A DNA stretch of 64,000 bases from Cochleicola gelatinilyticus (GCF_001637325.1 NZ_LRXL01000001.1:1-64000); one strand, 5' to 3'; positions 11,801-22,458 are shown, counted from the stretch's first letter. Notes: generated from the letters alone by a model not told the origin. Made by a program: numbers and translations.

Positions 11801-13198
11801 GTGTAACTGGATTGCTTTTCCTTCAATTAATTTTGGCTGAAAAGCTTGTATTCCCAGTCTGTGTAAGGTAGGAGCACGGTTAAGCATTACAGGATGTCCT
11901 TTCAAAACATTTTCAAGGATGTCCCAAACTACTGGCTCTTTTTTATCTATAATTTTCTTAGCAGACTTTACTGTTTTTACAATTCCTCTTTCGATTAGTT
12001 TTCTAATCACGAAAGGTTTGTACAGTTCGGCTGCCATGTCCTTAGGAATACCACATTCGAACAATTTCAATTCTGGTCCTACAACAATTACCGAACGTGC
12101 AGAATAATCAACACGCTTACCAAGTAAGTTTTGACGGAATCGACCTTGCTTTCCTTTTAGGGAATCTGAAAGTGATTTTAACGGACGGTTACTGTCTGTT
12201 TTTACTGCTGAAGATTTACGTGTGTTATCGAATAAAGAATCCACAGACTCCTGAAGCATCCGTTTTTCATTACGTAAAATTACTTCTGGTGCTTTAATCT
12301 CCATTAATCGCTTTAGACGATTGTTTCGAATAATAACACGACGGTATAAATCGTTTAAATCTGAGGTTGCAAAACGACCTCCATCTAAAGGCACCAATGG
12401 CCTTAGTTCTGGTGGAATTACAGGAACCACTTTCATAATCATCCAAGCCGCTTTATTCTCACGGTTCTTGTTTGAATCACGAAGTGCTTCCACAACTTGA
12501 AGACGTTTTAACGCTTCAGTTTTACGTTGTTTTGATGTTTCGTTATTTGCCTTGTGACGTAACTCGAAAGAAAGTTCGTTTAAATCGATTCTGTTTAATA
12601 AGTCGATTAAACATTCAGCACCCATTTTGGCGATGAATTTATTTGGATCACTTTCTTCTAGGTATAAATTTTCTTGTGGAAGTGTATCTAAAATTGCAAG
12701 ATATTCTTCTTCCGTTAGGAAATCTAATTTTTTAACCGGCTCTCCATCTTCGTGCTTTGCAATACCCGGCTGAATTACTACGTAACGCTCGTAGTAAATA
12801 ATCATGTCTAATTTCTTAGAAGGAAGACCAAGAAGGTATCCTATTTTATTAGGTAAACTACGGAAGTACCAGATATGCGCAACTGGAACCACTAAGTTAA
12901 TGTGTCCAACACGGTCACGACGTACTTTCTTTTCGGTCACCTCTACACCACAACGGTCACAAACGATCCCTTTGTAGCGAATTCTTTTATATTTACCACA
13001 GGCACATTCATAGTCCTTAACAGGACCAAAAATACGCTCACAGAAAAGTCCGTCACGCTCTGGTTTGTGCGTACGGTAGTTGATCGTTTCAGGTTTTAAC
13101 ACCTCTCCACGGGATTCCGCTAAAATGGATTCCGGAGAAGCTAAACCAATAGAAATCTTGTCGAATTTCTGTACTGTGTTTTCTTTATTTCTTGCCAT
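8900..13198 (-). CDS. rpoC: RNA polymerase subunit beta'
   Basis: A 1432-residue catalytic subunit of RNA polymerase. The N-terminal zinc-binding region (CACGKY...CDRCGVEVT) lies near residues 60-85. The catalytic Mg2+ motif [12 protein letters not shown] lies near residue 475, and the second cysteine cluster ([15 protein letters not shown]) is near 905-920. The N-terminus ([14 protein letters not shown]) is typical of Bacteroidota. It lies 111 bp downstream of rpoB in the same transcript, and that spacer carries several hairpins. No truncation or insertion stands out. Confidence 0.98.
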   Translation of the reverse strand: MARNKENTVQKFDKISIGLASPESILAESRGEVLKPETINYRTHKPERDGLFCERIFGPVKDYECACGKYKRIRYKGIVCDRCGVEVTEKKVRRDRVGHINLVVPVAHIWYFRSLPNKIGYLLGLPSKKLDMIIYYERYVVIQPGIAKHEDGEPVKKLDFLTEEEYLAILDTLPQENLYLEESDPNKFIAKMGAECLIDLLNRIDLNELSFELRHKANNETSKQRKTEALKRLQVVEALRDSNKNRENKAAWMIMKVVPVIPPELRPLVPLDGGRFATSDLNDLYRRVIIRNNRLKRLMEIKAPEVILRNEKRMLQESVDSLFDNTRKSSAVKTDSNRPLKSLSDSLKGKQGRFRQNLLGKRVDYSARSVIVVGPELKLFECGIPKDMAAELYKPFVIRKLIERGIVKTVKSAKKIIDKKEPVVWDILENVLKGHPVMLNRAPTLHRLGIQAFQPKLIEGKAIQLHPLVCTAFNADFDGDQMAVHLPLGPEAILECQLLMLASHNILNPANGSPVAVPSQDMVLGLYYMTKLRKSTEEVKVKGEGLTFYSAEEAVIAYNEKQVDLNAEIKIRTKDFDENGELKMQIITTTLGRVIFNQQVPEAAGYINEVLTKKSLRDIIGGILAKTSVPATAAFLDEIKTLGYKFAFEGGLSFSLGDIIIPSEKYTMIDEANTQVDGIIGNYNMGLITNNERYNQVIDIWTATNAELTELSMKRIREDQQGFNSVYMMLDSGARGSKEQIRQLTGMRGLMAKPKKSNSGGGEIIENPILSNFKEGLSILEYFISTHGARKGLADTALKTADAGYLTRRLVDVSQDVIVNSEDCGTLRGIEVSALKKNEEVVETLFARIVGRTSLNDVINPLTKEVIVKAGEHIFEDIATVIANSPIESVEVRSALTCEAKKGICSQCYGRNLATNKMVQRGEAVGVVAAQSIGEPGTQLTLRTFHVGGIAGNISEENKLTVKFNGRAEIEDLKTVKGESSDGAKEEIVISRTSELKLIDEKTGITLSTNNIPYGSTLFIKDGDKLKAGDVVCQWDPYNGVIISEFAGKIKYENIEQGVTYQVEIDEQTGFQEKVISESRDKKKIPTLQIIGKKDEVIRSYNLPVGAHLMVDDGDKIKIGKVLVKIPRKSAKAGDITGGLPRVTELFEARNPSNPAVVSEIDGVVSFGKIKRGNREIIVESKLGEVKKYLVKLSNQILVQENDYVRAGMPLSDGSITPEDILRIEGPSAVQQYLVNEVQEVYRLQGVKINDKHFEVVVRQMMRKVRIVDSGDTTFLENQLAHKDDFIEENDKLFGMKVVENAGDSDTLKEGQIVTPRELRDENSILRRADKTLVEARDAVNATATPILQGITRASLQTKSFISAASFQETTKVLNEAAVSGKVDTLEGLKENVIVGHKIPAGTGMRAYDTIIVGSKQELEEMTREKQEVNYN

Positions 13199-13232
13199 AA
13201 TGCTGTAAAATAATCTTTGTTGTTTTTGAAAA

Positions 13233-13301
13233 GAGGTCGATCTAAACAGACCTCGTGAGGGTTATATGAAACCCGCAACCACTCCTATGAAGCAGTTGCG
13301 G
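13233..13301 (-). promoter_or_regulatory. Structured rpoB-rpoC spacer with consecutive hairpins
   Basis: On the minus strand three inverted repeats follow each other: CCGCAAC/GTTGCGG (arms at 13295-13301 and 13273-13279), GGGTTT...AACCC just after it, and GAGGTC/GACCTC (13249-13254 and 13233-13238) followed by TTTTC. The last resembles a weak terminator. They could be RNA processing or polarity sites that set the rpoB:rpoC ratio; this role is inferred. Confidence 0.5.
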
Positions 13302-13309
13302 AAATTTCA

Positions 13310-16300
13310 TTATTCCTCTAATCTAATGTCTAATCCTAATCCCTTTAATTCGTGCATCAACACGTTGAAAGATTCAGGAAGACCTGGTTCTGGCATTGCT
13401 TCTCCTTTTACGATACTCTCGTAGGTTTTAGCTCTACCAATAACATCATCAGATTTTACTGTCAGTATTTCACGTAAGGTACTTGACGCTCCGTAGGCCT
13501 CTAGTGCCCAAACTTCCATCTCACCAAAACGTTGACCTCCAAACTGAGCTTTACCACCCAATGGTTGCTGTGTAATTAATGAATATGGTCCTATAGAACG
13601 TGCGTGCATCTTATCATCTACCATGTGTCCAAGTTTCAACATATAAATCACACCAACTGTTGCTGGTTGATCGAAACGTTGTCCGGTTCCACCATCATAC
13701 AAATAAGTATGACCAAACCTTGGAATACCAGCCTCATCTGTAAGTTCATTGATTTGATCTAAAGTAGCTCCATCAAAAATTGGTGTCGCATATTTGCGTC
13801 CTAATTTCTGACCTGCCCAACCTAATACGGTTTCATAGATCTGACCAATGTTCATACGAGACGGTACACCTAATGGATTCAATACGATGTCTACTGGAGT
13901 TCCATCTTCTAGGAAAGGCATATCCTCTTCACGAACGATACGAGCAACAATACCTTTGTTACCGTGACGTCCCGCCATTTTATCTCCTACCTTTAATTTA
14001 CGTTTCTTAGCGATATAAACTTTTGCAAGCTTTAAGATTCCTGAAGGCAATTCATCTCCTACAGAGATCGTAAATTTCTCGCGACGCAATCCTCCTTGAA
14101 GATCGTTCTCTTTAATTTTATAATTGTGCATTAGATCGGCAACCAAGGCGTTTGTCTCGTCATCGGTTGTCCAAGTACCCCCTGTTAAGTGTGTATAATC
14201 ATCAACAGCATTCAGCATTTTAAGTGTGAATTTCTTTCCTTTAGGGAATACTACTTCCCCAAGATCGTTAGAAACTCCTTGTGCTGTTTTACCACCAACT
14301 ATAACAAATAACTTCTCTACAAGCACTTCCTGCAAACTATCAAATTTTGCATCGTATTGTGCTTCTAAAGCTGCGATATCTTCTTTATCTTTTGCTCTTT
14401 TACGTTTATCTTTAATTGCACGAGCGAATAATTTTTTATCGATAACAACCCCTCGTAATGAAGGAGACGCTTTTAAAGAAGCATCTTTTACATCACCAGC
14501 TTTATCACCAAAAATCGCACGAAGTAATTTTTCTTCTGGAGTTGGATCACTTTCCCCTTTTGGAGTGATTTTTCCAATAAGAATATCACCTGGTTTTACT
14601 TCTGCACCAATGCGAATCATTCCATGTTCATCAAGATCTTTTGTAGCTTCTTCAGAAACGTTAGGAATATCGTTCGTCAATTCCTCGTTTCCAAGCTTTG
14701 TATCTCTAACTTCTAAAGAATATTCATCGATATGAATAGAAGTAAATATATCTTGACGTACTACGTTTTCAGAAATAACGATCGCATCCTCAAAGTTATA
14801 CCCTTTCCAAGGCATAAAGGCTACTTTCATATTTCGTCCTAGTGCTAATTCACCTTTTTCAGTAGCATAACCTTGACATAATACTTGTCCTCTTTTTACT
14901 CTGTCCCCTTTTCGTACGATCGGCTTTAAGTTGATACAACTACTCTGGTTCGTTTTTCTGAATTTTACTAACTGATAGGTTTTTGCATCACCATCGAAGC
15001 TAACCATACGTTCTTCATCGGTACGGTCGTATTTAATGGTGATCTCATTCGCATCAACCTGCTCTACGGTACCATCACCTTCTGCATTGATCAATACTCT
15101 TGAATCTGAAGCTACCTGCTGTTCTAAACCAGTTCCTACAATTGGAGAATCGGCAATTAATAAAGGTACAGCCTGACGCATCATGTTCGATCCCATCAAG
15201 GCACGGTTTGCATCATCATGTTCCAAGAATGGAATTAACGAAGCAGAAATAGAAGCAATTTGGTTTGGCGCTACATCGGCATAGTTCACAGTCGTAGGAT
15301 CTACCACTGGGAAATCACCTTCCATACGTGCAATTACTTTATCGCTGTCGATAGTTCCGTCTTTTGTAAGAGGAATGTTTGCTTGAGCGATTAACTTCTC
15401 TTCTTCTTCTTCAGCAGAAAGATAAATAGGTTCGTTTTTAAAATCTATTTTTCCATCTTCAACCTTACGGTATGGCGTTTCAATAAAACCAAGGTTGTTT
15501 ACTTTCGCATATACTGAAAGTGAAGAAATTAATCCAATATTCGGTCCTTCAGGAGTTTCAATAGGACATAATCTTCCGTAGTGTGTATAGTGAACATCAC
15601 GTACTTCAAAACCTGCTCTTTCACGAGAGAGACCTCCTGGCCCTAATGCAGATAAACGACGCTTGTGCGTAATTTCAGCAAGTGGGTTGGTTTGATCCAT
15701 AAACTGCGATAACTGATTCGTTCCGAAGAAAGAATTAATTACTGAAGATAAGGTCTTCGCATTAATAAGGTCAATTGGTGTAAACACCTCATTGTCGCGA
15801 ACATTCATACGCTCACGGATGGTTCTCGCCATACGAGCTAAACCAACTCCGAACTGAGAAGACAACTGCTCCCCTACCGTACGAACACGACGGTTCGAAA
15901 GGTGATCGATATCATCAATCTCTGCTTTAGAGTTAATTAATTCGATCAAGTATTTTACGATTGTAATGATATCTTCTTTGGTAAGCACTTGCTTATCCAT
16001 AGCGATATCTAATCCTAATTTTTTATTCATTCGGTAACGACCAACTTCACCTAAGTTATATCTCTGATCTGAGAAAAACAACTTATTGATGATTCCACGA
16101 GCGGTTTCCTCATCTGGCGGTTCAGCGTTACGTAGCTGTCTGTAAATATGCTCTACCGCTTCCTTTTCTGAATTGGTAGGGTCTTTTTGCAACGTATTAT
16201 GGATAATAGCATAATCTGCTTGTAAATTATCCTCTTTATGCAATAAGATCGCTTTTGAACCTGAATCGATAATTTCATCGATGTGTTCTTTTTCAAGAAC

Positions 16301-17122
16301 AGTATCACGGTCTAAAATGATTTCATTCCGTTCGATTGAAACTACTTCACCAGTATCTTCATCAACGAAATCCTCATGCCATGTTTTCAAAACACGGGCA
16401 GCCAACTTACGACCTAAATGTTTTTTTAATCCAGTTTTAGACGCCTTTACTTCTTCGGCTAGATCGAAGATTTCAAGAATATCTTTATCTCTTTCAAATC
16501 CGATAGCGCGGAAAAGAGTTGTCACTGGTAATTTTTTCTTTCTATCGATATAGGCGTACATTACGCTATTAATATCGGTAGCAAATTCAATCCAAGAACC
16601 TTTAAAAGGAATTACTCGGGCAGAATATAGTTTAGTTCCATTCGCATGGAAGGATTGTCCAAAGAATACACCTGGAGATCTATGCAACTGAGATACCACT
16701 ACACGTTCAGCACCGTTGATACAAAATGTACCCGATGGAGTCATGTAGGGAATAGTTCCCAAATATACATCCTGCACGATCGTTTCGAAATCTTCGTGCT
16801 CGGGATCTGTACAATATAATTTTAAACGCGCCTTTAACGGTACGCTGTGTGTAAGACCACGCTCAATACATTCCTGAATGGAATATCTTGGTGGATCCAC
16901 AAAGTAATCTAAAAATTCTAAAACGAATTGGTTACGTGTATCGGTGATTGGGAAATTCTCTAAAAAGGTCTTGTAAAGTCCTTCTTGGCCTCTTTCTTCT
17001 GACTTTGTTTCCAACTGGAAAAAATCCTGAAAGGATTTAATTTGTATATCCAGAAAATCCGGGTAATCCGGTCTGTTTTGTACAGAGGAAAAATTCAATC
17101 TTTCAGTTTGCGTTGCTGACAT
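13310..17122 (-). CDS. rpoB: RNA polymerase subunit beta
   Basis: A 1270-residue subunit. The rifampicin-binding region is seen as [17 protein letters not shown] followed by [13 protein letters not shown]. The conserved [17 protein letters not shown] and [14 protein letters not shown] motifs are present, as is the C-terminal [21 protein letters not shown] block that contacts beta'. Rif-cluster residues read as wild type (Q in LSQFM, D in MDQ, H in THKRR, S in RLSALG), so no rifampicin-resistance substitution is evident. It is preceded by an attenuator-like structure after rplL. Confidence 0.98.
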   Translation of the reverse strand: MSATQTERLNFSSVQNRPDYPDFLDIQIKSFQDFFQLETKSEERGQEGLYKTFLENFPITDTRNQFVLEFLDYFVDPPRYSIQECIERGLTHSVPLKARLKLYCTDPEHEDFETIVQDVYLGTIPYMTPSGTFCINGAERVVVSQLHRSPGVFFGQSFHANGTKLYSARVIPFKGSWIEFATDINSVMYAYIDRKKKLPVTTLFRAIGFERDKDILEIFDLAEEVKASKTGLKKHLGRKLAARVLKTWHEDFVDEDTGEVVSIERNEIILDRDTVLEKEHIDEIIDSGSKAILLHKEDNLQADYAIIHNTLQKDPTNSEKEAVEHIYRQLRNAEPPDEETARGIINKLFFSDQRYNLGEVGRYRMNKKLGLDIAMDKQVLTKEDIITIVKYLIELINSKAEIDDIDHLSNRRVRTVGEQLSSQFGVGLARMARTIRERMNVRDNEVFTPIDLINAKTLSSVINSFFGTNQLSQFMDQTNPLAEITHKRRLSALGPGGLSRERAGFEVRDVHYTHYGRLCPIETPEGPNIGLISSLSVYAKVNNLGFIETPYRKVEDGKIDFKNEPIYLSAEEEEEKLIAQANIPLTKDGTIDSDKVIARMEGDFPVVDPTTVNYADVAPNQIASISASLIPFLEHDDANRALMGSNMMRQAVPLLIADSPIVGTGLEQQVASDSRVLINAEGDGTVEQVDANEITIKYDRTDEERMVSFDGDAKTYQLVKFRKTNQSSCINLKPIVRKGDRVKRGQVLCQGYATEKGELALGRNMKVAFMPWKGYNFEDAIVISENVVRQDIFTSIHIDEYSLEVRDTKLGNEELTNDIPNVSEEATKDLDEHGMIRIGAEVKPGDILIGKITPKGESDPTPEEKLLRAIFGDKAGDVKDASLKASPSLRGVVIDKKLFARAIKDKRKRAKDKEDIAALEAQYDAKFDSLQEVLVEKLFVIVGGKTAQGVSNDLGEVVFPKGKKFTLKMLNAVDDYTHLTGGTWTTDDETNALVADLMHNYKIKENDLQGGLRREKFTISVGDELPSGILKLAKVYIAKKRKLKVGDKMAGRHGNKGIVARIVREEDMPFLEDGTPVDIVLNPLGVPSRMNIGQIYETVLGWAGQKLGRKYATPIFDGATLDQINELTDEAGIPRFGHTYLYDGGTGQRFDQPATVGVIYMLKLGHMVDDKMHARSIGPYSLITQQPLGGKAQFGGQRFGEMEVWALEAYGASSTLREILTVKSDDVIGRAKTYESIVKGEAMPEPGLPESFNVLMHELKGLGLDIRLEE

Positions 17123-17197
17123 CTATGGACGGAATTTTAATTAAAATTATTGTGAGGTGCGCAGGGATAAAAGTGTTCACCTTTATATACGCAAAAT

Positions 17198-17244
17198 GGT
17201 TTAGGCCTTTTCGCGCGATGCGAAAGACCTAAACCTTAAGGTTT
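17198..17244 (-). promoter_or_regulatory. Attenuator-like alternative hairpins between rplL and rpoB
   Basis: A long imperfect hairpin (GGTTTAGG.C.TTT.CGC with its complement, 17198-17235) lies in the 136-bp rplL-rpoB gap. The perfect 14-bp palindrome AAACCTTAAGGTTT (17231-17244) shares the GGTTT arm with that hairpin on the transcribed strand, so both cannot form fully at once. Partial termination between rplL and rpoB is known from E. coli; a terminator/anti-terminator role here is inference. Confidence 0.6.
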
Positions 17245-17258
17245 GGAACGTGGGGAGC

Positions 17259-17633
17259 TTACTTAAGCTCAACCTCTGCTCCAGCTTCTTCTAACTGAGC
17301 TTTAAGTGCTTCAGCTTCATCTTTAGATACTCCTTCTTTAATTGGAGAAGGTGCATTATCTACTAATGCTTTTGCATCTTTAAGACCAGCTCCTGTTAAT
17401 TCTTTTACCAGTTTTACAACTGCTAATTTAGAACCACCAGCTGCCGTAAGGATCACGTCAAATTCTGACTTTTCCTCAGCGGCATCAGCACCAGCACCAC
17501 CACCAGCAGCAACAGCTACAGCTGCAGCAGCAGGCTCAATACCGTACTCATCTTTTAATATAGTAGCTAATTCATTAACTTCTTTTACTGTTAAGTTAAC
17601 TAATTGTTCTGCGAATTCTTTTAAATCTGCCAT
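17259..17633 (-). CDS. rplL: 50S ribosomal protein bL12 (L7/L12)
   Basis: A 124-residue stalk protein that recruits translation factors to the ribosome. The N-terminal dimerisation helices ([19 protein letters not shown]) are followed by an Ala/Gly-rich hinge (residues 38-53) and the C-terminal factor-binding domain, with [20 protein letters not shown] and the usual LVDNAP turn. It follows rplJ by 53 bp in the rplKAJL-rpoBC transcript. Confidence 0.98.
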   Translation of the reverse strand: MADLKEFAEQLVNLTVKEVNELATILKDEYGIEPAAAAVAVAAGGGAGADAAEEKSEFDVILTAAGGSKLAVVKLVKELTGAGLKDAKALVDNAPSPIKEGVSKDEAEALKAQLEEAGAEVELK

Positions 17634-17686
17634 TTTCTATCGTTTTAAGTAATTTGAAATATATATAATTTAATTAGTGCTAAATT

Positions 17687-18208
17687 TTAACCTTCTCTTT
17701 CAGAAAGGGTTTTAACAAGTCCTGCAATAGTACTTCCACCAGATTTAAGTGCTGAAATAACATTTTTAGCAGGCGATTGTAACAATCCGATGATGTCTCC
17801 AACCAATTCTTCTTTCGATTTGATTTCGACTAAACTGTCTAATTGATCATCACCAATATAGATTGCTTCTTCAATAAACGCTCCTTTTAATAAAGGCTTA
17901 TCAGATTTTTTTCTGAATTCCTTAATTACTTTTGCAGGCGCATTACCTGTTTCAGAAAGCATTAGTGACGTGTTTCCTTTAAGAACTCCACTTAATTCAC
18001 CAAAATCTTTATCTGAACTCTCCATTGCCTTAGAAAGCAATGTATTTTTAACTACCGAAAGTTGAACTCCTGCCTTAAAACAAGCACGACGTAAATTTGT
18101 AGTCGCTCCAGCATCAAGACCTGAAATATCTGCCAAATAAATAATCGGGCTATCTCCCAACTGCGCAGTTAAATTTTCAATTACTTGTGATTTTTCTTCT
18201 CTTGTCAT
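17687..18208 (-). CDS. rplJ: 50S ribosomal protein uL10
   Basis: A 173-residue stalk base protein anchoring bL12 dimers. It begins MTREEKSQVIENLTAQL and shows DISGLDAGATTNLRRACFKAG and LSVVKNTLLSKA. The C-terminal helix ends in LVKTLSEREG. The start ATG lies 12 bp after the rplA stop, consistent with coupling. In E. coli an L10-L12 complex represses this mRNA; no comparable leader structure was recognised here. Confidence 0.97.
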   Translation of the reverse strand: MTREEKSQVIENLTAQLGDSPIIYLADISGLDAGATTNLRRACFKAGVQLSVVKNTLLSKAMESSDKDFGELSGVLKGNTSLMLSETGNAPAKVIKEFRKKSDKPLLKGAFIEEAIYIGDDQLDSLVEIKSKEELVGDIIGLLQSPAKNVISALKSGGSTIAGLVKTLSEREG

Positions 18209-18220
18209 AATTTCTAAATT

Positions 18221-18916
18221 TTACTGCTCGGTAAATCTTTTCGTATCGATTTGAACACTAGGACTCATCGTACTAGACATATAGATACTCTTGATGTAAA
18301 CACCTTTTGCCGCTTGTGGCTTAAGTTTTACCAGGGTAGTTAATAATTCTCTTGCGTTTCCAGCAATTTTTTCAGCATCAAAAGATGCTTTTCCAACTGC
18401 AGCATGTACAATACCATTCTTTTCAACTTTAAAGTCGATCTTTCCGGCTTTTACATCTGAAACAGCTTTAGCAACGTCCATTGTTACCGTACCCGTCTTT
18501 GGGTTAGGCATTAAACCACGTGGTCCTAAAACCCGTCCTAATGGTCCTAATTTCCCCATAACACTCGGCATGGTCACAATTACATCAACATCGGTCCAAC
18601 CTCCTTTAATTTTATCGAGGTACTCGTCTAATCCAACGTAATCTGCACCGGCTTCTTTAGCTTCAGCTTCCTTATCTGGAGTCACTAATGCTAATACCTT
18701 TACATCTTTCCCTGTACCATGTGGTAGGGTTACAACACCTCTAACCATTTGATTTGCTTTACGTGGGTCTACATTAAGACGCACCGCCAAATCGATTGAA
18801 GGATCGAAGTTTACATTGGAGATTTCTTTTATTAAAGCAGAAGCTTCAGCTACCGTATAGGTTTTATCCTCTACTTTTAGTACAGCTTCTTTTTGCTTTT
18901 TAGTTAATCTTGCCAT
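18221..18916 (-). CDS. rplA: 50S ribosomal protein uL1
   Basis: A 231-residue stalk protein. The L1 signature is clear: [32 protein letters not shown] near residues 120-140 and [11 protein letters not shown]. It lies 21 bp after rplK. In E. coli L1 represses rplKA translation from a leader site; no specific site was identified here. Confidence 0.98.
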   Translation of the reverse strand: MARLTKKQKEAVLKVEDKTYTVAEASALIKEISNVNFDPSIDLAVRLNVDPRKANQMVRGVVTLPHGTGKDVKVLALVTPDKEAEAKEAGADYVGLDEYLDKIKGGWTDVDVIVTMPSVMGKLGPLGRVLGPRGLMPNPKTGTVTMDVAKAVSDVKAGKIDFKVEKNGIVHAAVGKASFDAEKIAGNARELLTTLVKLKPQAAKGVYIKSIYMSSTMSPSVQIDTKRFTEQ

Positions 18917-18937
18917 TTTATAGATTCTTTTTCTTGA

Positions 18938-19375
18938 TTAAAAAGGTGCAGCACCTTTTACTTTCACTCCCATTGATCGTGCCGTACCAGCTACCATTTT
19001 CATAGCAGACTCTACGGTAAAAGCATTCAAATCGGGCATTTTGTCTTCTGCAATCGCTCTAACCTGATCCCAGGAAATAGTCGCTACCTTCTTGATGTGC
19101 GGCTCACCAGAACCTTTTTTGGTCTTGGCTGCTTCAAGGATTTGTACTGCTGCAGGAGGTGTTTTAATAACAAAGTCGAAAGACTTGTCTTTGTACACCG
19201 TAATCTGCACAGGCAATACTTTACCTTGCTTATCTTGGGTTCTAGCGTTAAACTGCTTACAGAACTCCATGATGTTCACACCGGCAGCACCTAAAGCGGG
19301 TCCAACTGGTGGCGACGGGTTAGCGGCACCTCCACGAACTTGCAACTTTACTACTTTACCTACTTCTTTTGCCAT
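18938..19375 (-). CDS. rplK: 50S ribosomal protein uL11
   Basis: A 145-residue protein of the GTPase-associated centre. The N-terminal [20 protein letters not shown] and [20 protein letters not shown] are diagnostic, and the C-terminal rRNA-binding domain carries [15 protein letters not shown] and the final AGTARSMG. It is first of the ribosomal protein genes after nusG, with a 72-bp gap. Confidence 0.98.
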   Translation of the reverse strand: MAKEVGKVVKLQVRGGAANPSPPVGPALGAAGVNIMEFCKQFNARTQDKQGKVLPVQITVYKDKSFDFVIKTPPAAVQILEAAKTKKGSGEPHIKKVATISWDQVRAIAEDKMPDLNAFTVESAMKMVAGTARSMGVKVKGAAPF

Positions 19376-19447
19376 TTTCTAAATTTTAATTATTCGATCT
19401 TTCTAAAGTGGAAGCCTGAGAAAAACCTATTATATAGCGTGTAACAA

Positions 19448-20002
19448 TTAAACTTTTTCAACTTGCATATAACTGAGCTCTAACGGTGTCTTTCTTCCGA
19501 AAATCTTAACCATTACTTCCAGCTTACGCTTTTCTTCATTAATTTTTTCAACAGTACCATTAAATCCATTAAATGGCCCATCGATCACTTTGACAGTTTC
19601 TCCAATTACGTAAGGAATATTCACTGCATCGTCTTTAACAGACAACTCATCTACTTTTCCTAACATTCTGTTCACTTCAGCCTGTCGTAACGGTACTGGG
19701 TCTCCTCCTTTAGTTTCCCCAAGAAAACCGATTACACCGTTGATTGATTTTATAATATGAGGCACTTCACCCGCAAGACTTGCTTGAACCATAATATAAC
19801 CAGGAAAATAAACACGCTCTTTGTTCACCTTTTTTCCATTACGGATCTGAATTACTTTTTCAGTAGGAACTAAAACTTGCTCAATATAATCTTCAAGATT
19901 TAAACGCGTAATCTCAGATTCGATATACGATTTAATCTTGTTTTCCTGTCCACTTACAGAACGGACAACATACCACTTTTTTGTACTTTTTGTTTCAGTC
20001 AT
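19448..20002 (-). CDS. nusG: Transcription termination/antitermination protein NusG
   Basis: A 184-residue factor that couples RNA polymerase to the ribosome and Rho. The NGN domain (KKWYVVRSVSGQENKIKSYI near residue 10, PGYIMV near 65) is followed by a KOW domain (VKVIDGPFNGFNGTVEKI near 130). I chose the ATG at 20002, six bases after the secE stop, because family members start just before KKWYVVR. A longer frame from an ATG at 20023 would overlap secE and add seven poorly conserved residues. Confidence 0.96.
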   Translation of the reverse strand: MTETKSTKKWYVVRSVSGQENKIKSYIESEITRLNLEDYIEQVLVPTEKVIQIRNGKKVNKERVYFPGYIMVQASLAGEVPHIIKSINGVIGFLGETKGGDPVPLRQAEVNRMLGKVDELSVKDDAVNIPYVIGETVKVIDGPFNGFNGTVEKINEEKRKLEVMVKIFGRKTPLELSYMQVEKV

Positions 20003-20007
20003 GTTTG

Positions 20008-20196
20008 TTAGGCCTTGATCCATTCAAAATATTGACTAATTACCTTACTGAACACAGAATCTACTCCCCAAACCGCTAAAGCAAGGACCACAGAAAATAC
20101 CGCTACAATAACGGTAAGACGTTGCGCCTCTGCCCAAGTTGGCCAGGTTACATGATTTGTTAACTCGTTGTAAGATTCTTTTATATAATTCAGCAT
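20008..20196 (-). CDS. secE: Preprotein translocase subunit SecE
   Basis: A 62-residue single-span membrane protein of the SecYEG channel. The N-terminal amphipathic helix (YIKESYNELTNHVTWPTWAEAQR) carries the family hallmark VTWPT, followed by one hydrophobic span (about residues 28-50). It precedes nusG as in most bacteria. A different frame over the same stretch is an overlapping shadow. Confidence 0.97.
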   Translation of the reverse strand: MLNYIKESYNELTNHVTWPTWAEAQRLTVIVAVFSVVLALAVWGVDSVFSKVISQYFEWIKA

Positions 20197-20251
20197 GATT
20201 ATATGGTATTAATTTCTTCTGAAGAATTCTTATTAGTAATTCATCATTTTG

Positions 20252-20324
20252 CACGGGTTGAGAGACTCGAACTCACGACACCTGGTTTTGGAGACCAGTG
20301 CTCTACCAACTGAGCTAAACCCGT
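20252..20324 (-). tRNA. trpT: tRNA-Trp (anticodon CCA)
   Basis: The 73-nt cloverleaf reads ACGGGTT...AACCCGT in the acceptor with discriminator G. The anticodon loop is TCTCCAAAA, giving CCA. The D loop is AGCTCAGTTGGTAGAGC and the T loop GTTCGAGTC. No CCA is encoded. It sits between tuf and secE. Confidence 0.97.
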
Positions 20325-20387
20325 TTATTTGGTTTCTTGCTCATTATTTCAAAAACGTTTGAAACAAGCTAAACCCGTTATAAAAGT

Positions 20388-20416
20388 CAAGGCGTTCCGC
20401 AAAAACGGAACACCTT
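20388..20416 (-). terminator. Hairpin after tuf, probable terminator
   Basis: AAGGCGTTCCG and CGGAACACCTT form a stem with one mismatch around a CAAAAA loop; on the minus strand it is followed by TTGACTTTTAT. This would end tuf transcripts in part while letting tRNA-Trp and secE be reached by readthrough. Confidence 0.6.
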
Positions 20417-20438
20417 TACTTTTATTTATTGACTTTTA

Positions 20439-21626
20439 TTAGTCTAAAATTTCAGTCACCTGACCTGCTCCTACTGTTCTACCACCTTCACGGATTGCAA
20501 AACGAAGACCAACATTCATCGCGATTGGCTGAATAAGCTCTACGTGAATTGTCAAGTTATCTCCTGGCATTACCATCTCAACTCCATCAGGAAGAGAAAT
20601 TGTTCCAGTCACATCAGTTGTACGTACGTAGAACTGTGGACGGTAGTTGTTATGGAATGGTGTGTGACGTCCACCTTCTTCTTTTTTAAGAACGTAAACC
20701 TCAGCCTTAAATTTAGCGTGTGGTGTTACAGATCCTGGCTTAGTAATTACCATACCTCTAGAGATCTGAGTTTTCTCAATACCTCTTAAAAGAATACCAG
20801 CATTATCTCCTGCCTCACCTCTATCAAGGATTTGACGGAACATTTCAATACCAGTAATAGTTGAAGTAAGCTTCTGAGCTCCCATTCCGATAATCTCTAC
20901 AGGATCTCCAGTATTAGCTACACCAGTCTCAATACGACCTGTTGCTACTGTACCACGACCTGTAATAGAGAATACATCCTCGATAGGCATTAAGAAAGGC
21001 TTGTCTATTTCACGAGTTGGCTCCTCGATCCAATTATCAACCGCTTCCATTAATTCTAAAACCGTGTCAACCCATTTTTGCTCACCGTTTAATGCACCAA
21101 GTGCAGAACCAGCGATTACAGGTCCATTATCACCATCATATTCGTAGAAAGAAAGAAGATCTCTAATTTCCATTTCTACTAATTCTAGTAATTCCTCATC
21201 ATCAACCATATCCACTTTATTCATGAATACAACGATACGTGGAATACCAACCTGACGTCCTAATAAGATGTGCTCACGTGTTTGTGGCATAGGCCCATCT
21301 GTTGCAGCTACAACAAGAATAGCACCATCCATTTGAGCAGCACCAGTTACCATGTTCTTTACGTAATCGGCGTGACCAGGACAGTCAACGTGTGCGTAGT
21401 GACGATTTGCAGTTTGATACTCTACGTGTGAAGAGTTAATTGTAATACCTCTTTCTTTTTCTTCAGGTGCGTTATCGATCTGATCGAATGAGCGTGCTTC
21501 AGAAAATCCAGCATCAGCCATACATTTAGTAATAGCCGCTGTTAAAGTTGTTTTACCGTGATCTACGTGTCCAATAGTACCTACATTTAAGTGAGGCTTC
21601 GACCGATCGTATGTTGCTTTTGCCAT
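20439..21626 (-). CDS. tuf: Elongation factor Tu
   Basis: A 395-residue GTPase delivering aminoacyl-tRNA. G1 is [10 protein letters not shown] at residues 19-28, the effector region contains [10 protein letters not shown]3 is [12 protein letters not shown] and G4 is NKVD. Domains II and III follow ([40 protein letters not shown] at the end). It lies between tRNA-Thr(GGT) and tRNA-Trp on the same strand, the conserved tRNA-tuf-secE order. Confidence 0.98.
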   Translation of the reverse strand: MAKATYDRSKPHLNVGTIGHVDHGKTTLTAAITKCMADAGFSEARSFDQIDNAPEEKERGITINSSHVEYQTANRHYAHVDCPGHADYVKNMVTGAAQMDGAILVVAATDGPMPQTREHILLGRQVGIPRIVVFMNKVDMVDDEELLELVEMEIRDLLSFYEYDGDNGPVIAGSALGALNGEQKWVDTVLELMEAVDNWIEEPTREIDKPFLMPIEDVFSITGRGTVATGRIETGVANTGDPVEIIGMGAQKLTSTITGIEMFRQILDRGEAGDNAGILLRGIEKTQISRGMVITKPGSVTPHAKFKAEVYVLKKEEGGRHTPFHNNYRPQFYVRTTDVTGTISLPDGVEMVMPGDNLTIHVELIQPIAMNVGLRFAIREGGRTVGAGQVTEILD

Positions 21627-21681
21627 GTTGTATTAATTTAATCTTAGTTTATATATTAGTGTTCAATCGTTTCTGTTAATG

Positions 21682-21753
21682 AGCCAATGATGAGATTTGA
21701 ACTCATGACCTCTTCCTTACCAAGGAAACGCTCTACCCCTGAGCTACACCGGC
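21682..21753 (-). tRNA. tRNA-Thr (anticodon GGT)
   Basis: The 72-nt cloverleaf has acceptor GCCGGTG/CATTGGC with two G-T pairs and discriminator T. The anticodon loop CTTGGTAAG gives GGT, and the T loop is GTTCAAATC. It lies 55 bp before tuf. Confidence 0.95.
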
Positions 21754-21941
21754 GTAAAGTACTTAATCTTCTCCTTTAAAGAAAAAGAAGAGATCCCTGT
21801 CTTCACAGGAATTTTAGAGCAAAGGATATAACTCCCTAACTCTATTTTCATTCTAATCAAAACAGGCTTCTCACCTAAGCATATCTCAAATACAAAAACC
21901 GAAATAAGCTTTTTAAACTCAAGAGTCTTGAAAGAACTTAG

Positions 21942-22014
21942 AGCGGGAGACCGGGTTCGAACCGGCGACATTCAGCTTGGAAGGCTGACGCTCTACCAAC
22001 TGAGCTACTCCCGC
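21942..22014 (-). tRNA. tRNA-Gly (anticodon TCC)
   Basis: The 73-nt cloverleaf has acceptor GCGGGAG/CTCCCGC, discriminator T, anticodon loop CTTCCAAG (TCC) and T loop GTTCGAACC. Confidence 0.96.
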
Positions 22015-22141
22015 ATTTATAATTCTACATAAGGTATTTTCCGAATGCAAAACTAATGGTATTTTCAATATTTCAATCTACTTTCAACCTCTTTTTTTGA
22101 GATTTTTTTAAAACATTTTTCACTTCTGTAAAAAATATTGG

Positions 22142-22223
<82 letters not shown>

Positions 22224-22228
22224 GAGCC

Positions 22229-22260
22229 AATTCTGAATCCCGTTTGAGGTATTCAGAATT
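22229..22260. other. Hairpin between tRNA-Thr(TGT) and tRNA-Tyr
   Basis: AATTCTGAAT and ATTCAGAATT form a perfect 10-bp stem around a 12-nt loop. On the transcribed minus strand no T-run follows, so it looks like a processing structure rather than a terminator. Confidence 0.5.
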
Positions 22261-22282
22261 TTTAAATTTCACCTTTTCAAAG

Positions 22283-22356
22283 AGCCGATGGAGGGACTCG
22301 AACCCACGACCTGCTGATTACAAATCAGCTGCTCTAGCCAGCTGAGCTACATCGGC
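22283..22356 (-). tRNA. tRNA-Thr (anticodon TGT)
   Basis: The 74-nt cloverleaf has acceptor GCCGATG/CATCGGC, discriminator T and anticodon loop ATTTGTAAT (TGT). It is first in the tRNA-tuf transcript. Confidence 0.96.
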
Positions 22357-22379
22357 TTTTAAACGACTTTAACAGTCAT

Positions 22380-22406
22380 AAAAAAGTCCGCTATTTCTAA
22401 CGGACT
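22380..22406 (-). terminator. Intrinsic terminator of the hpf transcript
   Basis: On the minus strand AGTCCG pairs with CGGACT around a 10-nt loop and is followed directly by TTTTTTAT. It separates hpf from the tRNA genes and abuts the next promoter. Confidence 0.8.
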
Positions 22407-22407
22407 G

Positions 22408-22437
22408 CAAATGTAGAAGAAATTATTTCTCCTGCAA
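22408..22437 (-). promoter_or_regulatory. Promoter of the tRNA-tuf-secE-nusG transcript
   Basis: Minus-strand TTG (22435-22437), a 19-bp spacer and TACATTTG (22408-22415) match the Bacteroidota consensus TTG-N17-20-TAnnTTTG exactly. The expected start point falls at the 5' arm of the adjoining terminator hairpin. This is the clearest promoter in the window. Confidence 0.75.
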
Positions 22438-22458
22438 AACTTTTTGCAAAAAAAAGTA

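Noticed and set aside
13310-17122. Possible rifampicin-resistance change in rpoB
   Set aside because: The Rif-cluster residues visible match the sensitive consensus.
20045-20254. 69-codon frame overlapping secE
   Set aside because: Different frame over a clear SecE (VTWPT motif); low-complexity translation.
21744-21971. 75-codon minus-strand frame between tRNA-Gly and tRNA-Thr(GGT)
   Set aside because: It overlaps parts of both tRNAs and has no recognisable motif.
22229-22260. Terminator between tRNA-Thr(TGT) and tRNA-Tyr
   Set aside because: The stem is perfect but on the transcribed strand no T-run follows, and the downstream tRNAs must be expressed; it is listed as a processing hairpin instead.
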